From the IMG/VR virus record IMGVR_UViG_3300008262_000858, positions 1 to 25,245 of that record: a stretch of DNA of 25,245 nucleotides, one strand, 5' to 3'. Each line of letters begins with the position of its first letter. Position 1 is the first letter of the stretch. The notes below the pieces were generated by a model. That model was not told the origin of the DNA. It saw nothing but the letters and a program-made list of their open reading frames with translations, and did no database searches. The stretch is from a virus. This document shows positions 12,811-21,244 of the stretch, one piece after another. The position numbers and the translations under genes are program-made.

Positions 12811-15486
12811 TTATGATACCGGGCCACCTGATAATGGTGCTAATGATCCTCCTACAACTCTACTAGTTCTATACACAAAACTCTTTGCTTTAAATACATC
12901 AGTAGATACACCAGCTGTTGTTCGTCTAATAACATTATATACGCGAACATAATATCCTTGAAAATTTGTTATACCACCAACGAAATTTGTTTTACTACCT
13001 CCTTCGATGCTACCTGATGCTGCAGTATCAATTGTAGTAATCGTTGAGTTGACTAATGCTGATGGTGTACTCCACAAATCATAACCAGTAGTAGTACCAG
13101 TACTGGAAGTTATACTGGCAGATTGGATAAACCATTGACTTTGTATTGTACCATCAGTTGTTCCAGAATTATTTGTAAATTCATACATGAATGATACTTG
13201 CATACTGGTTTCACCTGGTAAAATAAACGTTTCAAATATTGATGCCGTTTGTGGAGATGATGTTAAATTACCAGTATATGAAAATTCATTTCTATCAAAA
13301 TATACAACTCGGCCGACATTTATTCCATCAACGTATTCTGAATTTGAATCGAATAGTACATTACCGCCGTTAACAGCAATAAATGCCGATGCAGTAACAT
13401 CGCCGTCTGCGGTTAAATAAAATCCACTCGATGAAATTTCTAAATTACCATTACTGCCAGATATATACTGTGAGTTAGGATCTCCAAAGAAAAATGTTTC
13501 AGTGTGCACATCTAATTCAGATGGATTCGTTGCATATCGAAAATAGTTATTAGCATCACCATATAATTCTAAACCAACACCGCTATATGGTACGCCTCCT
13601 TTAGTACCAGCTGATCCACTTAATGCAGACCCAGACCAAATTAAAAATCCTGGAAATCCTGTGGCAAATCCTTCATATCCTAACGATCTAATAAATCCTG
13701 TGTCTTTGTATCCAGAAATTGCTACACCTGATGACAATGAATCTGCAACATACAATGATCCGGTAAGCATTGAATAATCGCCATCAATGTAACGATTTCC
13801 ACCTTGCCAGTTTTTATTGTATGCATAACTTATTTGTTTGCTTTTTTCTCCATTAACATTGTAATATTCAGTTTTAAACGAAAGCTGGTTGTCTGATTTA
13901 TGTGTAGTTGGTACTAAAGTACGAATTCTAGTGTAATTAGGAGAATATCCAGCATCATTGTCAGTAGTAGTTCGTATATCAGCAACTTGCCATTCTCCTT
14001 GTTCTACAACTAAAAGTAAAACAGCTTGTCCGGTATTGTCTGCAGTAAAACTAAATACTCGATCATCGATTCTTTGATTATCCGTAGTAACTTCTATATC
14101 GCCAATACGTTTACCTAATCGAACCGGCAATTCTGTATTGAAATAATCGGTTGAATCGAAATTAAATGCACTTCCAGATAAATACAATGCTATTTTAGGA
14201 TTATCCGTTCCTAATCTAGTGCCCAATGCATCCAATGTTATTTTGTATTCAGATCCAGCAATGAATGTGCCTTGATATGTAGATTGAATTTGTGCTACAG
14301 AAACTGCATTCCTGGCACTGATGTTGGTTGCATTTTGTATGCGCATTGCACCATTAAGTGATGCGGTGGTATATGTTAATGTTGGCGCTGTCGTTTCTGT
14401 GAAACCTTGATAGGTATGTGCCTCCCAATATGTATTGATTATGCTTTGTGATGTGAATAATCCTATACTTCGATCTGGCTCGATAGATGATGTGCTAGTT
14501 ACAAATATTTCCGTTTCATCTAATTCTATATCATTTATCTGTTCCCATGTACCAACCGTACCTTTGTTGTTCATGAACACTTTAACTCTGGAAATATCTC
14601 CGGTTGCTGGATCTAAATTTTTAATTTCAATCAATGCAAATGACTGTGAATTTTCAGTTGCAGCATACTGTGGCGTTGCTTCATATGTTAATGAATATGC
14701 AGAATAATCAAATTCACGATATGTATGTGATGAAATGCTCTGGCTGCTAAGAACCGTATAATCTGCGTCTAACAATGCTAAGGTTGGACTTAATATCTTT
14801 TTAATAGTAGATTCATATACCGTTGTAGATGGAGTGTATTGGGGCGTAGGCGTAGGATTAGTAGGTGCGTTTACTGTAACTGTGCCAGTAGACATATCAT
14901 TAGTAAAAAATCCTCCGGTAATTTCTAATGCCGGCTGATTGTTATACATGAAATAACGTACCTGGCCTGCGGTATAAGTTGGGAACTGTACGGAACCAGA
15001 GTATATTCTATCTAATTGTACTCCTACTTGTTCTGTTACAATTAATTCTGGAGCAGTTTCGAAAATAATTTCTGATATGTTAGATACATTAGGATTAACT
15101 GGCACAGATCTGGACCATTTTACATTTGATCGTCCTTGCCATTCTCTCGGAACATTTACTGCTTCAGCTGTTAAAGTTATAGTGCAATCTCCCGGGGATG
15201 TTTCTTCATAAATGTATATTGCAATGACACGAGACTTATCTTCATCCACATAGTCTATAACTTCAGTGTAAATTGGATCACCATTATAATCCAGTGCTTC
15301 TATATTCAAATATCCACCAGTACGTAAGTTGGATGGATGTCCTCTTAGTTTGAATAAATTTTTACCGGCAGTGAGCCGTGTAGGAAATTCAGTAATTTGA
15401 AAATAATCAGGAGATGTTAATGAAGTATCCTCAAACCAAACCGGCGTAAACTGTAAACCTTTATAAACTGCCTCTTTGCGTTTCAT
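12811..15486 (-). CDS. Large tail-fibre/appendage structural protein
   Basis: The 891-residue product is rich in Thr, Ser, Gly, Tyr and Asn, has few charged clusters and is mostly beta by eye, as expected for a fibre or baseplate-appendage protein. The N-terminal 160 residues (LFKLRGHPSNLRTGGYLNIE, then DYNGDPIY and WSRSVPVNPN) look like an attachment domain that I recall in other aquatic T4-type phages. Around residues 675-710 is a fibre-type motif, FFFGDPNSQYISGSNG followed by LEISSSGFYLTADGDVTAS. The C-terminal 170 residues may form the trimer or receptor-binding end. It is a single-gene unit with its own promoter-like motif and inverted repeat upstream, and no Shine-Dalgarno sequence. Confidence 0.7.
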   Translation of the reverse strand: MKRKEAVYKGLQFTPVWFEDTSLTSPDYFQITEFPTRLTAGKNLFKLRGHPSNLRTGGYLNIEALDYNGDPIYTEVIDYVDEDKSRVIAIYIYEETSPGDCTITLTAEAVNVPREWQGRSNVKWSRSVPVNPNVSNISEIIFETAPELIVTEQVGVQLDRIYSGSVQFPTYTAGQVRYFMYNNQPALEITGGFFTNDMSTGTVTVNAPTNPTPTPQYTPSTTVYESTIKKILSPTLALLDADYTVLSSQSISSHTYREFDYSAYSLTYEATPQYAATENSQSFALIEIKNLDPATGDISRVKVFMNNKGTVGTWEQINDIELDETEIFVTSTSSIEPDRSIGLFTSQSIINTYWEAHTYQGFTETTAPTLTYTTASLNGAMRIQNATNISARNAVSVAQIQSTYQGTFIAGSEYKITLDALGTRLGTDNPKIALYLSGSAFNFDSTDYFNTELPVRLGKRIGDIEVTTDNQRIDDRVFSFTADNTGQAVLLLVVEQGEWQVADIRTTTDNDAGYSPNYTRIRTLVPTTHKSDNQLSFKTEYYNVNGEKSKQISYAYNKNWQGGNRYIDGDYSMLTGSLYVADSLSSGVAISGYKDTGFIRSLGYEGFATGFPGFLIWSGSALSGSAGTKGGVPYSGVGLELYGDANNYFRYATNPSELDVHTETFFFGDPNSQYISGSNGNLEISSSGFYLTADGDVTASAFIAVNGGNVLFDSNSEYVDGINVGRVVYFDRNEFSYTGNLTSSPQTASIFETFILPGETSMQVSFMYEFTNNSGTTDGTIQSQWFIQSASITSSTGTTTGYDLWSTPSALVNSTITTIDTAASGSIEGGSKTNFVGGITNFQGYYVRVYNVIRRTTAGVSTDVFKAKSFVYRTSRVVGGSLAPLSGGPVS

Positions 15487-15489
15487 TCA

Positions 15490-15517
15490 CTGATATTCTT
15501 TTAAATATAAATATCAG
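15490..15517 (-). promoter_or_regulatory. Promoter-like motif enclosed in a perfect inverted repeat
   Basis: The arms CTGATATT and AATATCAG (8 bp, perfect) enclose 12 bases that, with the left arm, hold the intergenic motif ATATTTATATTTAAAAG. The sequence begins at the stop of the Mre11-Rad50 gene and ends 3 bp before the ATG at 15486. It could be an operator overlapping a promoter, or an mRNA hairpin occluding the start; there is no T-run for a terminator. Confidence 0.5.
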
Positions 15518-18500
15518 GTATGGCAAATCTGGCTGTATCCGTTTATCTTGTTAACTTCAATTAAATTGTTCACCATATCTCGCATACTATCAACATGACT
15601 AATGATAATTGAAAAATCAAATTTAGTTCGGAAATATTCAAACAAATTAACTACTGCAGAAATATGTTCAGAGTCTAATGATCCCCAACCTTCATCGATC
15701 GCAATAAAATTAGGACGTGGTAATGCTGATACATTGATAAGTGCTATACGTATAGCCAATGATGAAATGAATCGCTCCATTCCAGAAGTTAATTCTAATG
15801 GCCAGAAATTATCTTCATCATAAATAATGTATCCGTTGATGTTTTTTCCATCAGTTTGCAACACCATGTTAAAATCCACAACCTGATTAAGCACATTGTT
15901 GATTTCTGTTTCTATTTTAGGAATTGCTTTTGAAATCAATTCATACGGAACGCCATCACGTTTAACTGATTCTAAATAATATTCATATGCTTTGTATTCA
16001 GTTTCTAACTGCTTGTATTTATCTAATTGATCAATAGCAACAGATTTGTTAGTTTTTGCTACTTCAATTTTACCATGCAGTGACCGTATAGTTTCTGTGA
16101 TAGTTTTTATCTGTTCGTTAATAGTTTCAATTTCAGTTTTACACTCTGAAATGCTTGAATCAATTTCATGATTATGCACTATTGCAGATTCATTTGCTCG
16201 GAATGATTCTTGTCGTTCCAAACATGTTTCTAGTTCCGATTCACGAGTTTGTAAATCATTTTCCAGAATCTGCAGTATCAATTCTTTGCGATCAATTAAA
16301 TTTTTAACATTGCTGATGTTTTGTTTCAGAGTGTTTAGTTCTGAAAACTGGGTTTCATATGTTTTTAAATTTTCAATATCTGTTTGAATTTGATCATATC
16401 GAATCATCATTTCATTTAGTATTGATCGATCTGTATCAATCGTATCTTGGGCTTCAAGTGCATCTTGTACGAATATGTTAGATGTACAGTATTTGCAGTT
16501 TGGATCATATTCATGAGATTCAAGATGTTGAATTTTTGTTTCTTTGGCATCGATTACTCCTCGTTGGTCTTTCATTCGATCTCGAATATCATCAAACTGT
16601 GTTCGAAGATCTTGTAACTCTGAAATTTTAGTTTGTAACTCTGTTAAATTGTAATTGTTTTTTACTTGAAATTTATAATCTGCAATGTCATCTGCATATC
16701 CGGTTATTTCAGATTCAGTAGCATCAATATCTTGTTGTAGTTGCTCAATGGTTTTTGTTAATGCCGTTTCATCTTCTCGAAGTTTGCTAATACCAGGCCC
16801 GGTATAAGTTGTAGGAAGTTTAGTTTCAATCAGTGCCAAAATTTTGTTTTGAAGTTCATTTCTTCGTTCTTGCAAAACATCTTCTTGTTGTTCTAAATCA
16901 ATTATGGTTTGTTGGTTGGTTGAAATGATTTCATCACTCTCTGTAATAATAATATCAAAATCTGTTTTTTTGTATGTTTTTAATTTACCAGCAGTTTCTT
17001 TGATTTCATCTGCAGCTAACTGATACAATTGTTCAAACACGGTAATGTCTAAAAACTGTGAAAGAAGATCTTTGCGTTCTCGTTGTGACTTTTCAATAAA
17101 ATTGTTGTTGTCTGCCTGCAATGAAAATGCTGTTAAAATAAAATCATCATATGTGCCTAAATAACGACGAATATTTTTGTTCGTGTCACTACGTTCTTCA
17201 CCATTTAAATTTTCGGAATCCGTGAAAAATTCTACATTAACTTTAACATGTCCGTTTTTTTGTTTGATGCCTTCTCGTATAATGGTGTATGTTACACCGT
17301 TCAATTCAAATTTAAATACTCCCCGGAACGAAGTTTTTTTGTTGTTTAATACTTCGGATGCTTTACCTGTTTTGCTGCACTTATCAAATATAGTGTATGT
17401 TATTGCATCTAACAAAGAAGATTTGCCTGAAGTATTTGCTGCAAATAACCCACATACATCTTGAAGTGATTCAAACATAACTTTGTTACCTTCGCCGTAA
17501 GAAAACATGTTTTCAAATTCAAAAGAAACCGGATGCCATGTTACGTGTCGCACGGATTCAATTGCTGGTAGTTTTGTGTTTATGGTGCGATTAATGTATC
17601 GAATTGCATCAGTTTCTTCCGGAGTTGCTTGTGGAAAATTCACTGAAATAAAATCAGTTATCAGTGTGTTTTGATATTCTACATCTCGCACATTACCAAT
17701 AGTAAATGATGCCGCGGCGCCAACATTAACAGCCGCAGTGTTTCTTTGAATGGTAATGTCTTGCACATCATACTTTTTGCGAATTGTAGCAATAAGTTTT
17801 TTCATGTCTGCTGCAGCAGTATCAGTAAACTTGATGCGGATCCTGGGTTTTTCTGGAATTCGGTGCGGAGCTTTTACTATTTTAGTTCCTTCAACTTCCA
17901 ATGTTACATATCCATAATCATTGTGTATAACTTCAAATTTTGCAGTGCGGTCTGGTAAGTCCCATACCAATATTCCGTGGTCTAATGCTTCTCCGTAATT
18001 TTGTTGAATAAGACTGCCTGGATATGCAATAGTACCGGCTTCATTTAAGAATTGTGCAGGTTTATGTATATCTCCTAACAACACAATGTCATGACCATCA
18101 AATAAATCTACACCTACATGTTCGTTTGATATCTGATAGCCGATATCTGTTTTTGCTGAATTAACCGCGCCATGATGCAATGCTACTTTGTATGCAGCAT
18201 CAAACTGATTGGCTCGTATGTATTCGGTTGGCGGAACATCAACTGCCATGTGATTAAACACAACGCCACCAATTTCAAACAATCCGTTTTCTTTTATGAA
18301 AATAATGTTAGGATTTTTAATCACATTGATAACTGGACTAATTGCATCGGTTCGATGCATGTTGTTTAGATTCATGTCATGATTTCCTAGTATCACTACG
18401 GTTGGTATCATGAATCCATCAAAAAATTCAACAAGCATATCAATTAGTTCCGGGGACATGTCCAATTTGCTATGCACAATATCACCAGTAACAACTGCAA

Positions 18501-18657
18501 TGCTGTATCCATCACAATGCTGTGCAATATGATTAAACATGTTTTCAAACACTTCACGATATTCTCGATGCCGTTTCAAAGTACGTATATGCACATCGGA
18601 AATATGAAATATCTTGTTGATGATTTCTTGACCAGTATCTATATGTTTTATATCCAT
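15514..18657 (-). CDS. Single-chain Mre11-Rad50 (SbcD-SbcC; T4 gp47-gp46 fusion)
   Basis: The 1047-residue product joins a nuclease and an SMC-like ATPase. Residues 1-370 are an Mre11/SbcD phosphoesterase: SDVH (Asp21, His23), GD (Asp59), GNHD (Asn92-Asp94), HH (161-162) and GDIH (Asp196, His198). From about 375 is a Rad50/SbcC ATPase: P-loop AANTSGKS (406-413), two coiled-coil arms of about 150 residues, zinc hook C-K-Y-C (721-724), signature LTSGMERF (956-963), Walker B FIAIDE (984-989) and H-loop His1021. The complex resects DNA ends for recombination-dependent replication. In T4 these are adjacent genes 47 and 46 in the same order. The P-loop lacks the usual first glycine. It overlaps the primase by 10 bp, with no Shine-Dalgarno sequence. 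Confidence 0.93.
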   Translation of the reverse strand: MDIKHIDTGQEIINKIFHISDVHIRTLKRHREYREVFENMFNHIAQHCDGYSIAVVTGDIVHSKLDMSPELIDMLVEFFDGFMIPTVVILGNHDMNLNNMHRTDAISPVINVIKNPNIIFIKENGLFEIGGVVFNHMAVDVPPTEYIRANQFDAAYKVALHHGAVNSAKTDIGYQISNEHVGVDLFDGHDIVLLGDIHKPAQFLNEAGTIAYPGSLIQQNYGEALDHGILVWDLPDRTAKFEVIHNDYGYVTLEVEGTKIVKAPHRIPEKPRIRIKFTDTAAADMKKLIATIRKKYDVQDITIQRNTAAVNVGAAASFTIGNVRDVEYQNTLITDFISVNFPQATPEETDAIRYINRTINTKLPAIESVRHVTWHPVSFEFENMFSYGEGNKVMFESLQDVCGLFAANTSGKSSLLDAITYTIFDKCSKTGKASEVLNNKKTSFRGVFKFELNGVTYTIIREGIKQKNGHVKVNVEFFTDSENLNGEERSDTNKNIRRYLGTYDDFILTAFSLQADNNNFIEKSQRERKDLLSQFLDITVFEQLYQLAADEIKETAGKLKTYKKTDFDIIITESDEIISTNQQTIIDLEQQEDVLQERRNELQNKILALIETKLPTTYTGPGISKLREDETALTKTIEQLQQDIDATESEITGYADDIADYKFQVKNNYNLTELQTKISELQDLRTQFDDIRDRMKDQRGVIDAKETKIQHLESHEYDPNCKYCTSNIFVQDALEAQDTIDTDRSILNEMMIRYDQIQTDIENLKTYETQFSELNTLKQNISNVKNLIDRKELILQILENDLQTRESELETCLERQESFRANESAIVHNHEIDSSISECKTEIETINEQIKTITETIRSLHGKIEVAKTNKSVAIDQLDKYKQLETEYKAYEYYLESVKRDGVPYELISKAIPKIETEINNVLNQVVDFNMVLQTDGKNINGYIIYDEDNFWPLELTSGMERFISSLAIRIALINVSALPRPNFIAIDEGWGSLDSEHISAVVNLFEYFRTKFDFSIIISHVDSMRDMVNNLIEVNKINGYSQICHT

Positions 18658-19592
18658 AACATATCCATTTTAAGTTGCATTAACCGTTCAAATGTTAATA
18701 CATCAGTATTTTCTAGTATTTCATTGATTTTTTCAAAACCTAGTTCCGAAGCATCTTCATGCTGCAATTCAACAAAATATACATTTAATCCTTCTGACAG
18801 AAATTTTTCGGCAATAGTGATTGCATTTTTCAATGCATCGGCATCTAAGCATATGTATATGTCTTTAACGCGTTCTTGTATGATTTTTTTCTGCAGATTG
18901 CTTTGTATGATTTTACCGAATAGTGGAACTGCATTGCGTTTAATTGCAATGGCATCAAACGCGCCTTCACACAATATTATCGGCTGTGACCAATTAATAA
19001 ACAAATCAAATCCGATAATGTCTTTTGATACTTTGGGATTCTTATGTTTCTGTGTGTCTGATTTGTAATATGCTCGAGATACAAAATAATTCAGTTGACC
19101 GGTGCAGTCATAACTAGGTATAATGATTTTACCCGAATATTCACCGGATTCACAGTATCCAATTCTGTATTTAAGAATGTCAAATATTGTGATTTTTCTT
19201 TGTTTTAGATAATGAATTGCATTGCGATAATCCGGTGTATTTTTTGGTATCCATAATGGCCGATAATCTGCCGGGAGTTGCAGTGTTTCATTTTTTATTT
19301 TAACATTGTCAGAAACACGATATTTACTGCTTTCAATGATACGATTTAGTTGTTCAAAACGCTCTTTCGGTAAATTTAATTGTTTGAACAATGTAGCAAT
19401 GCTACGGCCTTTCTTGTCAGATATCCAACAATGCCATGGATTTTCTCCGGCTGAATTAGTATCAATGTTGATTTCTAATTTTGGCTTGTAATGTGAAACG
19501 AATGGAGAGAAGAATGCTATGTTATCACCGGATGTAGGTTTACCTTTACCTAATACTGATTCCAGTAACTGTAATAACTTTACATTTTTCAT
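18648..19592 (-). CDS. DNA primase (T4 gp61/DnaG-like, Toprim)
   Basis: The 314-residue product has a Toprim core: Glu209 in LCEGAFDA and Asp250/Asp252 in CLDADAL, the metal-binding set of bacterial-type primases. The mid-region (YRIGYCESGEYSGKIIIPSYD, then FVSRAYY) matches the DnaG RNA-polymerase domain. The N-terminal 70 residues keep the zinc-ribbon fold pattern (FFSPFVSHYKPKLEI, WHCWISDKKGRSI), but only one of the expected cysteines remains, so zinc binding is probably lost. Primases make RNA primers for lagging-strand synthesis with the replicative helicase, which is not in this window. The length is close to T4 gp61 (342). It opens a unit with the Mre11-Rad50 fusion; its last codons overlap that start (ATG GAT ATG TTA TGG). 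Confidence 0.87.
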   Translation of the reverse strand: MKNVKLLQLLESVLGKGKPTSGDNIAFFSPFVSHYKPKLEINIDTNSAGENPWHCWISDKKGRSIATLFKQLNLPKERFEQLNRIIESSKYRVSDNVKIKNETLQLPADYRPLWIPKNTPDYRNAIHYLKQRKITIFDILKYRIGYCESGEYSGKIIIPSYDCTGQLNYFVSRAYYKSDTQKHKNPKVSKDIIGFDLFINWSQPIILCEGAFDAIAIKRNAVPLFGKIIQSNLQKKIIQERVKDIYICLDADALKNAITIAEKFLSEGLNVYFVELQHEDASELGFEKINEILENTDVLTFERLMQLKMDMLWI

Positions 19593-19594
19593 TT

Positions 19595-19613
19595 AATATT
19601 AATATAATAAATT
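19595..19613 (-). promoter_or_regulatory. Diverged intergenic promoter-like motif
   Basis: The coding strand reads AATTTATTATATTAATATT immediately before the primase ATG at 19592, in a 77-bp gap after the endonuclease gene. It is a weaker match to the shared motif. The rest of the gap (19614-19669) shows nothing recognisable. Confidence 0.3.
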
Positions 19614-19669
19614 AACTGTAATACTCCATTAATCCATATGAATGTATTAAAAATTTTTCACATTTCAAA

Positions 19670-20179
19670 TCAAAGTGAAAAGAATTTTTTAACATTAACA
19701 ATTTCTTCGCCGTCACGTAAACATTCTGCAAACCAATCTGCCGGTATTTCTTTTTTAGCTACATGCATGATGCCCAATTTATTTGCATACTTTTCATATG
19801 TAGTTGATGATCCTTTAGATATTTTTTGATTAGGAGATTGGAATACCATGCGAATATCTATTCCAGGATTTGATGCTAATACATGTTTCATTTTTAATCG
19901 ATCCGCACTAGTCCAACGACCTTTTGTTTCTACAAACATGTAACTTCCATCTTTTTTCTGAAATACAAAATCCGGTGTGTATTTAGCTCGTCGCTCCGGT
20001 ACTATGTAATTTAATGTTTCTGTTTCATATTTCAAAGGATATTCTGCAGTTTTAATTTGTTCGGCAACTACATGTTCTAATCCTGACTTATAACCATATT
20101 TTAAAGCAGCCGCTCTTTTTGAATTTCCTGAGCTATGATAGTGATTTTTTCGCATAACCAATTTCCGTTTACATGGCAT
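19670..20179 (-). CDS. T7 endonuclease I-like Holliday-junction resolvase
   Basis: The core aligns with T7 endonuclease I. In longest-frame numbering, KSGLE (Glu52) matches RSGLE (Glu20), YTPDF (Asp87) matches YTPDF (Asp55), and ETKGRW (Glu101, Lys103) matches ETKGLW (Glu65, Lys67). Downstream, DIRMVFQSPNQKISKGSSTTY and then GIMHVAKKEIPADWF parallel the T7 sequence closely. The enzyme resolves four-way junctions and trims branched replicative DNA before packaging. T4-type phages usually use endonuclease VII (gp49) for this job, so a T7-type enzyme here is a module swap. The frame opens at 20230, but that start overlaps the peptidase gene by 62 bp. ATGs at 20179 and 20155 are alternatives; no start has a good Shine-Dalgarno sequence, and I chose 20179 provisionally. 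Confidence 0.88.
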   Translation of the reverse strand: MPCKRKLVMRKNHYHSSGNSKRAAALKYGYKSGLEHVVAEQIKTAEYPLKYETETLNYIVPERRAKYTPDFVFQKKDGSYMFVETKGRWTSADRLKMKHVLASNPGIDIRMVFQSPNQKISKGSSTTYEKYANKLGIMHVAKKEIPADWFAECLRDGEEIVNVKKFFSL

Positions 20180-21239
20180 CCCATATGAACCATACTTTTT
20201 TTGTTTTCCATTTTTTTTCAGCTGAGTCATAAATATACAACGTCATTGGATATTTTCCTTGATGTCCTTGTTGTATAAGATTACCGATTCTTTCTATAAT
20301 GTATTTTATCATCTGTATGTTATGTTTATCTTGTTTAGATGCATTATTATATACAGATTCTGAATCTAAATTATAAGCTTTTAAACCTTTTGTTACTTGT
20401 TCATTATAGTATTCGTATGCGCCCTCTTCATCATCGCCCCAATCTAAAACTTTCCAAGTAAATTTTGCAAAATTCTTTTCAGCATCGCGAATCCAATTAT
20501 AATATTTTCTGAAAAATGATAAAACATCTGCATGCGTTTTTAATTGACGTTTTAATTCAAGTTGTTGCTGAAACTTTGGATTTTCTTTTCTTGAACCTAA
20601 ATCTGCAGTATTAATTTTTTCTTTTCCTTGTATATTACTAACATGTATATGATTGTAATGATTACCACCTTTATATGTTTGCCATAAATATGCACGTAAT
20701 CTGCTAGGTGATTCTCCGAATTTATATCCTAGTTTTTTTAATTGTTCTACAAAAATATTTCCTAATGTAGTAAATAATTTACTGTTTCCCCTATATGTAA
20801 TAAATTTACCATCTACCCGAAAAGCACTAATATCAACAGCTAATCCATACGCATGATTAGTGTTTACTAGTGAATGATCTTCTCGAGCATATGTAATTTG
20901 CACATCACCAATTTTTGCCATTTTAACTGCAGTCTCTAAATCATCTAGTAAATGTATACCGATTATGCCTTTATTAAAATCTCGTTTAGCACGATCACTA
21001 AAAATTAATTCTCCAACTTTATTAACTGGATTATCTAAACTAACATTAGACGGCATATCCTGTACAGGGGTTTCGGATCTTTTAACAGAAGGATCTGAAG
21101 GTTTTTCAATGCCAGGCTTATCCGGTGCTGGGACTTCCTGTCGAGGCACACTTGGCTTATCGGCAGATGACTTTGCCGGCAATTCTCCTTTACGAATTCG
21201 ATCTAATACCGAGTTTTGTTCTGTTAAATTATGTCTCAT
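20169..21239 (-). CDS. M15-type (D-Ala-D-Ala carboxypeptidase/endolysin-like) peptidase
   Basis: The product is 356 residues from the ATG at 21239 (a GTG at 21242 is also possible). The peptidase domain spans about residues 75-205: NTNHAYGLAVDIS supplies His-x6-Asp (His130, Asp137) and GNHYNHIHVS supplies the HxH (His198, His200). This is the zinc-ligand pattern of M15/VanY-type peptidases that cut peptidoglycan cross-links. The N-terminal 70 residues form a Pro/Ser/Lys-rich linker beginning HNLTEQNSVL, where LTE could be a prohead-protease site. The last 150 residues are helical and unrecognised. It may be the lysis enzyme or a virion-associated lysin for DNA entry; the extra C-terminal domain and the neighbouring virion-like genes favour the latter slightly. 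Confidence 0.75.
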   Translation of the reverse strand: MRHNLTEQNSVLDRIRKGELPAKSSADKPSVPRQEVPAPDKPGIEKPSDPSVKRSETPVQDMPSNVSLDNPVNKVGELIFSDRAKRDFNKGIIGIHLLDDLETAVKMAKIGDVQITYAREDHSLVNTNHAYGLAVDISAFRVDGKFITYRGNSKLFTTLGNIFVEQLKKLGYKFGESPSRLRAYLWQTYKGGNHYNHIHVSNIQGKEKINTADLGSRKENPKFQQQLELKRQLKTHADVLSFFRKYYNWIRDAEKNFAKFTWKVLDWGDDEEGAYEYYNEQVTKGLKAYNLDSESVYNNASKQDKHNIQMIKYIIERIGNLIQQGHQGKYPMTLYIYDSAEKKWKTKKVWFIWDAM

Positions 21240-21244
21240 CACAG

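Noticed and set aside
18472-19068. Plus-strand frame of 198 codons.
   Set aside because: It lies opposite the primase and Mre11 domain, which carry clear motifs; its translation is Ile/Asn/Cys/Ser-rich with no domain.
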